In this document: positions 34,537-42,852 of the stretch, piece by piece | How positions within the stretch are numbered: position 1 is the stretch's first letter | Layout of the letters: each line of letters starts with the position of its first letter | NCBI RefSeq assembly: GCF_002741015.1 | Contig: NZ_CP016617.1 | Span: forward strand, 496,001 to 560,000 | Direction of reading: 5' to 3' | DNA from: Microvirga ossetica | Lineage (GTDB): Bacteria > Pseudomonadota > Alphaproteobacteria > Rhizobiales > Beijerinckiaceae | DNA: 64,000 bases | Position numbers and translations under genes: made by a program | The notes under the pieces: generated by a model | Databases searched by the model: none | Told to the model about the DNA's origin: nothing | Seen by the model: only the letters and a program-made list of their open reading frames with translations

Positions 34537-35043
34537 ATGACCGAGCGACTCTACAATGTCCTGTTCCTCTGCACCGGCAACTCAGCCCGGTCGGTCCTGG
34601 CCGAAGGCATCCTGCGCAAGGACGGCGAGGGCCATTTCACAGCCTACTCGGCAGGCAGCCAGCCGAAGGGCACGGTCAACCCGCTCGCCCTGAAGGTGCT
34701 GGGTGATCACGGCTACCCGATAGACGGGTATCGCTCGAAAAGCTGGGACGAGTTCGCGGCACCGGGAGCGCCTGTCATGGACTTTGTGCTCACCGTCTGC
34801 GACAGCGCGGCAGGTGAGGCGTGTCCGGTCTGGCCAGGACATCCCTCAATCGCGCACTGGGGCATCGACGATCCAGCCGCTGTCGAAGGTTCTGATGCCG
34901 ACAAGGAGCAAGCTTTTGTTCGCGCCTTCCATGCCGTGAAAAGCCGGATCGACACATTCCTCCATCTGCCGCTGGTCAGCCTTGATCGGTTCACGATGGG
35001 CACTCGGCTTCAGGCCATTGGTCATGTGGAAGCAGCAGGCTGA
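34537..35043 (+). CDS. ArsC-like arsenate reductase / low-molecular-weight phosphatase
   Basis: A 168-residue protein of the low-molecular-weight tyrosine phosphatase fold. The P-loop reads FLCTGNSARS (CX5R with Cys12), and the acid loop is replaced by an EACPVWPGHP segment, with a Cys in CDSAAGEACPV as in thioredoxin-linked arsenate reductases. Members reduce arsenate to arsenite or dephosphorylate proteins. No ArsR, ArsB or Acr3 gene is nearby, so arsenic resistance is not supported by context. ATG 34537 has ggggagg upstream. The protein is longer than many ArsC, ending with a tail of about 25 residues. Confidence 0.85.
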   Translation: MTERLYNVLFLCTGNSARSVLAEGILRKDGEGHFTAYSAGSQPKGTVNPLALKVLGDHGYPIDGYRSKSWDEFAAPGAPVMDFVLTVCDSAAGEACPVWPGHPSIAHWGIDDPAAVEGSDADKEQAFVRAFHAVKSRIDTFLHLPLVSLDRFTMGTRLQAIGHVEAAG

Positions 35044-35108
35044 CTCCATCAAGGGGAACTGACCTGCATTAGCGGTAGGCTGTGACCGAGAAGCGCAAGG
35101 CGACAACG

Positions 35109-35465
35109 TCAAACCGGTGTGACTGGGTCGATCTCTGAATCCTGGATTGCAGCCAGGATGGGCTCGGGCGTGAACGGCGAGCGCTCAACCAGCAGCACTT
35201 TGGCCACCGCGCCAAAGGCCCGCAACTCGTCGAGAACATGCTTCACCGGTTCCGACGCTGCGGCGTGCCGGGCCTCCTCCATGGTGCGGAATTCCAGCAG
35301 GGTGAACGTGTCAGGGCTGTTCTGATGAGCGGCGCGATAGGCCATGAACGATATGGCTCCAGGCATTGTCAGAAGCTGGGCGATCCAGTCGCGAACATGC
35401 CGGTTGTAGTTGTTCCAGTTCTGGGTGTCGATTGGACGGTCATATTGAAACATCAGATAGGCCAT
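35109..35465 (-). CDS. Dimeric alpha/beta-barrel (ABM-like) protein
   Basis: A 118-residue protein starting MAYLMFQYDRPIDTQ at ATG 35465, five bases after a ggaggt site. The pattern WIAQLLTMPGAISFMAYRAA, TFTLLEFRTMEEARHAAASE fits a ferredoxin-like dimeric barrel such as antibiotic biosynthesis monooxygenase or NIPSNAP proteins. No catalytic residues are obvious. A polar tail follows. It converges with the ArsC-like gene. Confidence 0.65.
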   Translation of the reverse strand: MAYLMFQYDRPIDTQNWNNYNRHVRDWIAQLLTMPGAISFMAYRAAHQNSPDTFTLLEFRTMEEARHAAASEPVKHVLDELRAFGAVAKVLLVERSPFTPEPILAAIQDSEIDPVTPV

Positions 35466-35524
35466 GGGCCACCTCCGGGTCAGCACCTCTGTGAGGCTCC
35501 ATCTCCATCATCAGAGCTTGCTCA

Positions 35525-35605
35525 CTACCCAGACTTGATCGCGAAAACGTAGATCAGAACAACAGCAGCCATCAGGAGCAGCGCGATCAAGGTTTGGGAG
35601 AGCAT
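35525..35605 (-). CDS. Tiny membrane protein (26 residues)
   Basis: ATG 35605 overlaps the TAA of the upstream tiny gene (TAATG). The product is almost only a membrane helix: MLSQTLIALLLMAAVVLIYV and a short FAIKSG tail. Such overlapping tiny genes usually encode partners inserted together in the membrane. It is too short for a family call. Confidence 0.6.
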   Translation of the reverse strand: MLSQTLIALLLMAAVVLIYVFAIKSG

Positions 35606-35709
35606 TACATGAAGCCCATGATCACAGCCCCACAAAACAAGAATGCGAGACCGGCAACAACAAGCGCTTCGTTCTCAAAAGAAACATAAGATTTGATTCT
35701 TCTGAACAT
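35605..35709 (-). CDS. Tiny membrane protein (34 residues)
   Basis: ATG 35709 has gaggaggg just upstream, a strong site. The protein reads MFRRIKSYVSFENEALVVAG and then LAFLFCGAVIMGFM, a single membrane helix after a basic head. Its stop overlaps the start of the next tiny gene. The pair form a two-gene unit of unknown role. Confidence 0.65.
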   Translation of the reverse strand: MFRRIKSYVSFENEALVVAGLAFLFCGAVIMGFM

Positions 35710-35929
35710 CAGGCCCTCCTCATCTGATCGAACTATACGCCGTCCTCTTCGGCAAGGATATGTCCGTTGCCAGCTTGAAGATGCCTGAGAGCAAACGCTG
35801 CTTTGGTGCTGAGGAAGCGACAAGGGTCTCGTGACGACTCAGATCGTTCGAGGTTTGACTGACATCAAAAAGCGTGCTCGCCGTCGTACAATGTCAGCAT
35901 GAGCAAGGCTCCGAAACGACCGAGCCAGC

Positions 35930-36286
35930 GTGACGATCTTAGACGATGGAACGAAGAAGGCGGTGCGCCGCGCTCTGGGCATCCGTCCCACGAGCCCGCG
36001 TCCTGCCCCCACGCATGCGACCCAACCGGCGTTGCACTACTTCAACATCAAGACCCCGAGCGGCGTTATCGAAGACCCGGAAGGGGATACATATCCCGGC
36101 CTTCAAGCCGCCCGTGCGGACGCACTCGCCAAGGCCCGCGACATGATCGCGGATGGTGATCAAAAAGGCGAGGATCGGCACGATTCGAGTTTCGAGATCA
36201 GGGACTGTGCCAATCAACATGTCCTGACAGTCGCGTTTTCAGAAATCGCCAAGTCGAAGCTGACCAGCCAAGGCGGGAGACGCTAA
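35930..36286 (+). CDS. DUF6894-like protein
   Basis: A 118-residue protein starting at GTG 35930. After a basic N-terminal 30 residues, the segment LHYFNIKTPSGVIEDPEGD, ARADALAKARDMIADGD and a final VLTVAFSEI follow the DUF6894 plan, with the family's strand, helix and C-terminal strand. It is a distant paralogue of the gene at 30210. The start is uncertain. It stands among other short orphan genes. Confidence 0.6.
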   Translation: MTILDDGTKKAVRRALGIRPTSPRPAPTHATQPALHYFNIKTPSGVIEDPEGDTYPGLQAARADALAKARDMIADGDQKGEDRHDSSFEIRDCANQHVLTVAFSEIAKSKLTSQGGRR

Positions 36287-36367
36287 CTGCCATCGCCCGA
36301 TAACGGACGGCAGATGGATATTACCGTTGCCGCGATCCTACTTCGATGAGGACTGGTAGAGGACGCG

Positions 36368-36562
36368 TTAGCGGAGTTCAATGGTCGTTTCGACCACATG
36401 CTTTAGCGCGGGCTGATCGTCTGAAGTCAGGGTCATACGGAGCCGCAGGCTCGTTCCCTTTATGGCTCCCTCACGCACAATCCGCTCGATCTCTCGCTGC
36501 GACGTGACTCCCACTTCCTTTAGGAACTTGCGGACGGCCATGTTGAAGTGGTCTTCATCCAT
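36368..36562 (-). CDS. DUF6494 family protein
   Basis: A 64-residue protein starting MDEDHFNMAVRKFLKEVGVT at ATG 36562, preceded by aaggggag. The N-terminal segment with FLKEVGVTSQREIE matches DUF6494, a short alphaproteobacterial family of unknown function. The C-terminal half is a two-strand region (SLRLRMTLTSDDQP). An in-frame ATG 14 codons upstream is rejected for lack of a binding site. Confidence 0.72.
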   Translation of the reverse strand: MDEDHFNMAVRKFLKEVGVTSQREIERIVREGAIKGTSLRLRMTLTSDDQPALKHVVETTIELR

Positions 36563-36730
36563 AATAATCTCCCCTTTCGAGGCCACTAAATACCACGGTA
36601 TCACAGGTGCTTGGAACGGCGCTACCGGCGGCGATTGAGAGCGTGGAGTACTTGAAGATCAGGCACCAACCTTGCAACCGAGCGGTCAGGGGCCTACTCC
36701 ACGGCAAATAAGGAGGTGCTGCCGCACGAG

Positions 36731-37063
36731 ATGCTTAATATCCTGTCCGTACATTTGCCGCAATATCCCGCTGCATTGCACAATAGTGACCCTGAACAAG
36801 GGCGAGAATATAGGGGCATTCACCGGCACCTCCGTGCCGTCAACAAGAGTGTCTCGCTGGAAGCTCTGCCCCAGACCGACGCCCCGGCGATCATCCTGTC
36901 TCCTCCTGCCTCCGCTAAGCTGAATCAGTCGCTGGCCCCCAACGACCTTAAATGGCTGGGGGAGCGACTACGGGCTGCCTACGGTTCGGTCGAGACTCCC
37001 CTCCCAGCCCGATTGACAGAGCTTGTAGAGCGGCTCGCACGACGGGAGCAGATTGAGAATTAG
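36731..37063 (+). CDS. Hypothetical protein
   Basis: A 110-residue protein from ATG 36731 (MLNILSVHLPQYPAALHN), or 115 residues from GTG 36716; an aaggagg site at 36711 lies 13 bases before the ATG and overlaps the GTG, so the ATG is preferred. The C-terminal part is helical and charged (DLKWLGERLRAAYGSVETPL, ELVERLARREQIEN). No family is recognised. Confidence 0.5.
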   Translation: MLNILSVHLPQYPAALHNSDPEQGREYRGIHRHLRAVNKSVSLEALPQTDAPAIILSPPASAKLNQSLAPNDLKWLGERLRAAYGSVETPLPARLTELVERLARREQIEN

Positions 37064-37192
37064 GCTGCCGCTGGTCCATATTACGGGTTCGGCACCCATG
37101 AGGCGCTTTTGCCATCTACCTTGCATCACTCCGTGAAAACCAGCGTCGATGGCTGATTGAAGGTTTGTGCCGCACTTCATCGCACCTGACCC

Positions 37193-37474
37193 TTAAGCAG
37201 CCTGAGTGCGCTTGGTGATATGCGCCCGATAGGCCGCTGCTGACTTCATCGTGATCGTGCCAGCCTCGGTCAGCTTCACGATCTCGGCTTTGGCCCGCCG
37301 TGCCGCCTGTGCGGTGTAGGATGGTTTCAGCGTGACCTGAACTCGGCTGGCAACATATCGCCGATGGGCACTGGCCTGTCGCAGGTTGATGTTCTTCTTG
37401 GCGACAAGCTGATCCAGTTGCTTATAGGCTCGCTGAGATTCTGTCGGGGTATAGCTCTGCTTCTTCTCAAACAT
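37193..37474 (-). CDS. Hypothetical basic protein
   Basis: A 93-residue, lysine- and arginine-rich protein from ATG 37474, which follows aaagga. It reads MFEKKQSYTPTESQRAYKQL, then repeats a pattern of basic helices (HRRYVASRVQVTLKPSYTAQ, AAYRAHITKRTQAA). It could bind nucleic acid; this is inferred from charge alone. Confidence 0.6.
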   Translation of the reverse strand: MFEKKQSYTPTESQRAYKQLDQLVAKKNINLRQASAHRRYVASRVQVTLKPSYTAQAARRAKAEIVKLTEAGTITMKSAAAYRAHITKRTQAA

Positions 37475-37591
37475 AGGGCAATCCTTTCGGAGATAACGCG
37501 TTCCAGTTGGGACCAAGCATCCGGCATTTCCCAGATCGGCTCCTATCTGAAAGTAGGCAGGTTATCGCCGTGGCTTCAATGGGAGCGCTCT

Positions 37592-37849
37592 ATGCCTATG
37601 AAGTATGTCATGTTCCGACTTGACGGCGGCGAGTTGCTCCCGCTGCTCTTCCCTGAGTTCATGCAGCACTCTCAAATGCCCCACACTGTTCCGGCCACGG
37701 TGGTGAGTGCCTGTCGCGTCTCTCTGGAGGCTGGAAAGCTCATTGCCGATGGCGCATCAAGCTCACTGAATGTCTCCTCACGCGAGGAGGATAGCGGGAT
37801 CATCCAGGCGTATTTTGATGGGCAGAATGTCATCCAGCAGGAGCTATGA
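37592..37849 (+). CDS. Hypothetical protein
   Basis: An 85-residue protein (MPMKYVMFRLDGGELLPLLF at the start) with a gggagc site six bases upstream. The pattern of an N-terminal strand, a FPEFMQHSQM helix and a later SSREEDSGIIQAYFDG suggests a small alpha/beta fold. Similar short proteins occur on plasmids of Methylobacteriaceae, but I cannot name a family. Confidence 0.65.
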   Translation: MPMKYVMFRLDGGELLPLLFPEFMQHSQMPHTVPATVVSACRVSLEAGKLIADGASSSLNVSSREEDSGIIQAYFDGQNVIQQEL

Positions 37850-38040
37850 GAGTCAGCAGGCGTGGACGATCATGGAGCGTTTACCGTGAGGCTCAGGAAT
37901 CCACTCCAGTTTCCTCGCAGACGAGCCAATGATCAAAGCCTCAAAACCTGATCATTCTCGGCCCCTCATCGATATCCGAGTTACCTCTGACCTGAATGCT
38001 GCTATGCTCCCCTCCATTCTGAGAAGAGGGAGGGTGTTCA

Positions 38041-38328
38041 ATGCCGCGTACCTCTGTCGTGCGACAGGCTTCCGCCTCGGCGATGCAATGTCCCTGGTAT
38101 CCTGCCGACCTACTGCCCCAGCTTCAAAGCACCCTGGCGGTTCTGGCGGATATCGAACTTCACTACCAAAGTGACCAGGAGCAGCTTCAGGGCGGGGCAG
38201 GCCCCGAGACCATCAAGACGCGGTTCGCTGCCCAACTTGCGGAGTGCTATCAGAGAGGCCGCTCTCGCTATGTTCAGTGGTTGAACGAGTTACAGCTTCT
38301 GATGAATCGGACGGCGTTCCCTCATTAG
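38041..38328 (+). CDS. Hypothetical helical protein
   Basis: A 95-residue protein from ATG 38041, with agggagg nine bases upstream. Two long helices are likely (LLPQLQSTLAVLADIELHYQ, RFAAQLAECYQRGRSRYVQW). No motif is recognised. The next gene on the strand starts 48 bases later. Confidence 0.6.
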   Translation: MPRTSVVRQASASAMQCPWYPADLLPQLQSTLAVLADIELHYQSDQEQLQGGAGPETIKTRFAAQLAECYQRGRSRYVQWLNELQLLMNRTAFPH

Positions 38329-38376
38329 CTCTGTGGCCTGCCGACGCTCATTGGGAGAGAACCCAAGGAGGAGCCC

Positions 38377-38544
38377 ATGCGCAAAGTTCTATCCGCCTCA
38401 CTCGCAGGGACTGCCCTGCTGGCACTCTCATCCTTGTTGGTCCTAGCTCAGACACCCACCCCAGCGACGCCTCCAGGCGATGCGACTACACAGCCTGCGG
38501 GCGGGCTCGCCACTTGGTGGTGGGTTATCCGGATCCGTCGCAAA
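38377..38544 (+). pseudogene. Small secreted/membrane protein gene truncated by IS6
   Basis: ATG 38377 with aggagg upstream opens a clear signal peptide (MRKVLSASLAGTALLALSSL, LVLAQ), then a short Pro/Thr-rich linker and GGLATWWWVI, the start of a second hydrophobic segment. At about 38545 the IS6 element interrupts it; the frame runs on inside the element to 38589. The intact protein was probably a two-helix small membrane protein. Confidence 0.75.
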
Positions 38545-39354
38545 CTCTTTGTTGCAGAGTTTCAGCTACTGGGGCGTTGGTCACAGTAGTGGGGGACGCG
38601 GTGTTCAGGGCGGGCATTTCGATAAATCCGTGATCCTGCTCTGCGTCCGGTGGTATTTGGCTTACAATTTGAGCCTGCGGAACCTGGAGGAGATGATGGC
38701 CGAGCGGGGCATCTCCGTCGACCATGCAACCGTCCACAGGTGGGTTATCCGGTACTCGCCCGAACTGCTGGAGCGCTTCAATGCACGCAAGCGAGCCGTC
38801 ACGGGCAAGTGGCACATCGATGAGACATACATCAAGGTCCGCGGGCAGTGGCGGTATCTCTACCGGGCCATAGACAGCAACGGCGACACGGTCGAGTTCT
38901 GGTTCAGTGAACGGCGCAATCTGGCAGCGGCCAAGCGGTTCCTGCGCAAGGCGCTCAAGCGGCATGGCCGGCCCGGGAGGATTGTCATCGACGGCAGCCA
39001 GACCAATCGCGAAGCCATCCTGTCGTGTGATGCCGAGAGCCGGCTTCAGGACAGATCGGGGTGCAAGCTGAAGCCGATCAGGATCCGGCAGAGTCAATAC
39101 CTCAATAACCGCATCGAGCAGGATCACCGCGCCGTCAAACGCCGCCTGCGACCGGTGCTTGGCTTCAAGTCCTTTGACAGTGCCCGCGTGATCTTGGGTG
39201 GCATCGATTTAATCCATATGATGCGCAAACAGCAGGCGAAATATGCCTGCAATCCGCAGCCTTCACTTGCCGAGCAATTCGAGCGGCTCGGCGATGAGGG
39301 CGGTACGGTGCAGATGCTGCTTTCTCGTCCCTGTGCCGGATTTGCAACAGAACC
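38545..39354 (+). mobile_element. IS6 family insertion sequence, second element
   Basis: The right end, read inward, is ggttctgttgcaaatcc (39354 inward), the typical IS6/IS6100-like terminus. The left end near 38545 is a degenerate ctctttgttgcagag. The 8 bases flanking the ends do not match. It carries one plus-strand transposase gene and is clearly different from the IS6 at 4601. Confidence 0.8.
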
Positions 39355-39385
39355 AGTCACTCAAATCTGGCTTTTTAAAAGGTGA
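38615..39385 (+). CDS. IS6 family DDE transposase, second type
   Basis: A transposase of about 256 residues. HFDKSVILLCVRWYLAYNLS begins the family core; the DDE residues lie in KWHIDETYIKVRGQW, RIVIDGSQTN and NNRIEQDHRAVKRRLRP. The core is continuous to the stop at 39385, just outside the right end. No ATG or GTG is present at the expected place, and the frame stays open upstream through the degenerate left end, so translation may fail or start from the interrupted gene. Treat the start as unknown. Confidence 0.8.
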   Translation, partial: HFDKSVILLCVRWYLAYNLSLRNLEEMMAERGISVDHATVHRWVIRYSPELLERFNARKRAVTGKWHIDETYIKVRGQWRYLYRAIDSNGDTVEFWFSERRNLAAAKRFLRKALKRHGRPGRIVIDGSQTNREAILSCDAESRLQDRSGCKLKPIRIRQSQYLNNRIEQDHRAVKRRLRPVLGFKSFDSARVILGGIDLIHMMRKQQAKYACNPQPSLAEQFERLGDEGGTVQMLLSRPCAGFATEPVTQIWLFKR

Positions 39386-39461
39386 AAGTCCCATCAAGCA
39401 CATTGCCAAACGGGCGCCATCCAGACATGACGGTGTCGGTTGATCAGCGCAGACAGGTTTG

Positions 39462-40622
39462 TCATTTCCTTCCGAACTGCTGGTCGAGCCACGAGAACGC
39501 CGCGTCCTGCTGATCCTGCAGGAAGACGTGGCCATAAGGCCAGAAACGGGTCTCTAGCCTGTCGGCGGCGCCGTTGGCAGCCCAAATCCTCCTCATCTTG
39601 TCGAAAGCGGCGTTGACCGATTCAGCCGGGAATAATGTGTCCTTCTCACCAGCATATACCAACATAGGCTTTGGCGCAGCGAGGCCTGCGACGTCGGGAT
39701 AGTCGAGATAGCGACCTATCCAGGGGTGGAGCATTGGGAACGCCGACTGGCCACGAAGCTGGTTATTGCCGGGCACCATCAACCCCGGCATCGTTGCCAT
39801 CCAGCAGTCGGCGATCGCTGCAGTAATGCTGTCGGACAGCGCCGCCACCTGCCAAGCCCGAAATGCCCCCATGGAGAAGCCGACGGCGGCCACCTTGCCC
39901 TTATCGACCTCCGACAGCGAGGCGAGGAACTCGGAGGAGCGCACATCCTCCTGCGCGATCAGCCCAGCGTAGGACGAGCCGAGATTGAACAAGTTGCTCG
40001 CCAGCGCCTGCTGGGATTCGCGCTGGAAGTCAGCGACAGAGCGATCGCCCCAGCCGAGCGCGTCGGTCGCCATTACCACGTAGCCGCGCTTGGCGAGTTC
40101 GTCGCCGGGCATGCGGCCGGCGAAGAACTTCTCCGACCACTCCTTGGCCGAGTTTTCGCGCGTCGAATCGTTCCAGGGCGCGATCCACTTCTCCTTGCCA
40201 ATGTCGAAGCGGCTGCCGTGGTCGTGCAGCATCAGAGCCGCCGGGAACGGCCCATTGCCCTTCGGTACCAGCACGAGCGCCAACACGCGGCTCTCTGCGG
40301 TGACGTTAAAGACTAATTTGCGGGCGACGTAGCTGCCGCGGTCGATTTCGTCAATCACTGTTGGCTGAAAGGCGACGCGGTCGTTATCGGGAATCATCAG
40401 ATCGCGCGCCTTGGCAAGGCCAGCAGCACGCCAAGCCTTGGGATCGGCGCCGTCCTTCCAGCCGAGCGTAAAGTTCATCTTGGTCCGGAGAGCCTCGTAG
40501 AACACTGGGAGCGCGTTATCCGCCGTTGTAAGGCCCTGTGTCTGATAGTCGGCAGCCAAGGCGGATTGGCAAGTAAAAGCTGCATAGGTCATCAATGCCG
40601 CAGCCGAAACATACCGAGCCAT
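39462..40622 (-). CDS. Secreted alpha/beta hydrolase (dienelactone hydrolase/acetyl esterase-like)
   Basis: A 386-residue protein from ATG 40622 with ggagagaagg upstream. It begins with a signal peptide (MARYVSAAALMTYAAFTCQS, then ALA). The hydrolase core shows PFPAALMLHDHGSRFD (oxyanion region), the nucleophile elbow GFSMGAFRAW, the acid in VYAGEKDTLFP and a C-terminal His in PYGHVFLQ, a complete triad. It resembles the large periplasmic abhydrolases that act on acetylated sugars or xenobiotic esters. The substrate is unknown. It stands alone, downstream of the second IS6. Confidence 0.85.
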   Translation of the reverse strand: MARYVSAAALMTYAAFTCQSALAADYQTQGLTTADNALPVFYEALRTKMNFTLGWKDGADPKAWRAAGLAKARDLMIPDNDRVAFQPTVIDEIDRGSYVARKLVFNVTAESRVLALVLVPKGNGPFPAALMLHDHGSRFDIGKEKWIAPWNDSTRENSAKEWSEKFFAGRMPGDELAKRGYVVMATDALGWGDRSVADFQRESQQALASNLFNLGSSYAGLIAQEDVRSSEFLASLSEVDKGKVAAVGFSMGAFRAWQVAALSDSITAAIADCWMATMPGLMVPGNNQLRGQSAFPMLHPWIGRYLDYPDVAGLAAPKPMLVYAGEKDTLFPAESVNAAFDKMRRIWAANGAADRLETRFWPYGHVFLQDQQDAAFSWLDQQFGRK

Positions 40623-41567
40623 TCCTTCTCTCCGTTTGCTGCTCAAACGCATGCGTATGGACGTACCATCAAAGAGGCTTCGTCTCGGACGTTGCGGTCT
40701 CGCCTGAGGGCCAGCGCATCATATCGAGCGGCGCGGAGGATAGCACGCCGCAATTCTCGGGCGCCCAGTATCTCAAAGCAAGTCAAACTTGCCGAGAAGG
40801 CGGAGGCTCTCTACCCTCTAACAACAAGTGGAATGTCCTGGGCGCGTTTGAGTTCCTGTCTGGCAAGAACTTTCATGGTGAGCCGGACGGCTTCGCTATG
40901 GGGACCCTCGCCATCGCGCTGGTGGCGACTGGCAACATTTCCGAGTGTTGCCTCCTGGCTGATTTCGGTGAGAAAGCCGCCGGCACTGCCAAGGGATCTC
41001 ATGGGGTGGATAGCGGTCCACTCTCTGGCAGACCGTATGTTTGCGGAGTGAAGGTGGCCCGCCCCTGCTGTAATACCAGTTCCAGCCGGAGATCATCCGG
41101 CACGCCGTTCGGCTGTATCTGCGGTTCATGCTCAGTTGGGGCCAGCGCAAGATCTGTGGCTCTGCCGCGAGATTTGGATGAGGGTAGATCAGGACTATTC
41201 CACCCGCAGGCTTTACGCAGCCAGGATGTTGAATTGCTCGGCGAGGGATAGCTGTGAACCGCGGGCACACTACGCCAGCGACGGCGTTCGTCAACGACGC
41301 AGCGTGTCAGCGACGTAGCCCTGAAATGGCTTGAGCCACTGACAAGAGTTGCCATAGAGGGCACGCGGCTCGCGCCCGAGGTGGATCTGGATCGCGTCGG
41401 GGAGGGAAGGGTTATTGGCGGGATGGGAGCGTCCGATCGCGATGCACTGTGTCATCGCTCATCAGCTGTAACAGGCCGGGCTGCTTTCAACCACGCGGGC
41501 GAATCGGAAACCAGCATCCCCGTCCGGCGTTGTCCAACCGTAGCGGTTCGAGTGCGAGGTCAAATGT
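40623..41567. other. Decayed region with WD40-like and IS6-like scraps
   Basis: About 945 bases without an intact gene. Near 40672-40780 the plus strand reads GFVSDVAVSPEGQRIISSGA, which looks like one blade of a WD40 propeller. Near 41071-41130 FQPEIIRHAVRLYLRFMLS matches the start of an IS6-type transposase. The rest shows nothing that I can name. Confidence 0.4.
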
Positions 41568-41661
41568 ATGCGTCGTTTCCTCCATGACAACGGACTGTCG
41601 GTTGCACTCTTCGCCCTTTTCCTGGTCTCGCTCATTGGCCAAGCCCTGACCGGGTGGGGTG
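41568..41661 (+). pseudogene. DUF6766 family gene fragment (5' end)
   Basis: MRRFLHDNGLSVALFALFLV and SLIGQALTGW match the first membrane helix of DUF6766 proteins. The similarity ends at about 41661, where the sequence switches to a porin gene fragment on the opposite strand. The rest of the gene is missing. Confidence 0.7.
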
Positions 41662-41883
41662 GCGATCGGACTGCGAGATGCCGCGGAAATTGTAGTCGGA
41701 CTGAAGGTGGGCACCGAAGGCGAAGTCGAACGCCGAGGGGACGGGTGCGGCGGCCGGTGCCGGGGCGGACGGGTCTGCGGCGTATGCCGGGGATCCAGGC
41801 ATGATCAACGGGACGATGCCCACCCATGAGGCTGCGTACCAGGTCAGGATGGTGAGGAGTTGCCAACGACGCTCGGTGATCAT
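41662..41883 (-). pseudogene. TorF family putative porin fragment (5' end)
   Basis: ATG 41883 opens MITERRWQLLTILTWYAASW, a signal-type segment, then a Pro/Ala-rich stretch and DFAFGAHLQSDYNFRGISQS, the conserved first strands of TorF-type (TIGR02001) outer-membrane proteins. The match ends at about 41662, at the junction with the DUF6766 fragment. Confidence 0.75.
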
Positions 41884-42002
41884 TCTGGGACTCCACCAAT
41901 TGAGGAAGCACAGAGCTTTGCCGCGGCCGCTTGCACCGTCAAATAAAGATCCCATAAGGACAATGCGCTGAAGCTTTCATGCAACAGCAATTTTTATACG
42001 AT

Positions 42003-42076
42003 CCTTATATGGAAACGGAGCTTCGAGGGCGGCATAACAATCCGACTGAGTTTCCATATGACAAGTTAATATAAGG
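42003..42076. promoter_or_regulatory. Nested inverted repeats in an AT-rich intergenic region
   Basis: atatggaaac at 42007-42016 is inverted as gtttccatat at 42050-42059, and ccttatat at 42003-42010 as atataagg at 42069-42076. They lie between the divergent porin fragment and the small gene at 42158 and could be operators or a hairpin. Confidence 0.45.
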
Positions 42077-42157
42077 TCGCTTCGCCCTCTCTCGATCCTT
42101 GATGCGGAAAGTCCTTTCTTATGTCCCGTGCGGCACCTCAGCCGTATGGAGAAAATC

Positions 42158-42334
42158 ATGTCTCTCGTTCGCTATGCCGGTCATAGGACTTGGGTGAAGG
42201 GCGCCCGCAAGGATTCAGGAACGCTCGCCCAGTCTGCGAAGCCTTACCAGGGGCTCACCCTGGAGACCGTCGCCTGCCTCGGTCTTCTTGCCTTGCGCCT
42301 CGGCATCCGCATCGTCGGTACCTCCGTCCTCTGA
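42158..42334 (+). CDS. Hypothetical small protein
   Basis: A 58-residue protein from ATG 42158, preceded by ggagaaa. A basic N terminus (MSLVRYAGHRTWVKGARKDS) leads to one hydrophobic C-terminal helix (LETVACLGLLALRLGIRIVG). It lies 11 bases before the next gene, so the two form an operon. The family is unknown. Confidence 0.55.
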   Translation: MSLVRYAGHRTWVKGARKDSGTLAQSAKPYQGLTLETVACLGLLALRLGIRIVGTSVL

Positions 42335-42345
42335 GGAGACCAGCG

Positions 42346-42789
42346 ATGTATCCTGTCTCTTCAAAGCTGGAGCGGCTCGCCGCGCTCATGACGACGCTCG
42401 GCCGGACCGACCACCTCGATGAGGAACTGGTCCGATCGATCATCCTGCACACCTGCCAAGGCAACCCCTTCGCGACCCTGGCCACCCTCCGTCCCATGAT
42501 CGTGGCACGATCCTGGACGGATCTCGGACTGGGTCTCATCACGGAGCAGATGCCAACATGGTGTGTCTGCCGCCTCTGCCTCGACGACGGGCTCTGGTGG
42601 TGCGCGATGAACCCTCGCCACCCCGTCTGCTGGGGTCCTTGCGAGGTGGACGAGCCGCATCCGGTGCTGGCGATCGCGATCCTGAAGGCGTTCGTCACCG
42701 CCCTGATCCGGCCGGAGAACCCTGCACCTCGGGCGACCAAGCGACGGATCGCAGCCAGCGCCGTCTTCGTTGCTGTCGACTGCGAATGA
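42346..42789 (+). CDS. Hypothetical protein with cysteine-rich segment
   Basis: A 147-residue protein from ATG 42346, with gaggag upstream. The N-terminal half is helical (LERLAALMTTLGRTDHLDEE). The middle holds four cysteines spaced as in a metal-binding segment (WCVCRLCLDD, later HPVCWGPCEVDE), and the C-terminal part is helical and basic. A zinc-binding role is possible. It follows the 58-residue gene closely, and a frameshifted gene follows. The family is unknown. Confidence 0.6.
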   Translation: MYPVSSKLERLAALMTTLGRTDHLDEELVRSIILHTCQGNPFATLATLRPMIVARSWTDLGLGLITEQMPTWCVCRLCLDDGLWWCAMNPRHPVCWGPCEVDEPHPVLAIAILKAFVTALIRPENPAPRATKRRIAASAVFVAVDCE

Positions 42790-42852
42790 AGCGTCCAGGC
42801 AGTGGATGCCGTCCGCGGCCCTGATCACGACCACAACCCCATGAGTGTTGAG

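Noticed and set aside
34537..35043. Arsenic resistance operon
   Set aside because: Only an ArsC-like protein is present; no ArsR regulator or arsenite exporter is nearby.
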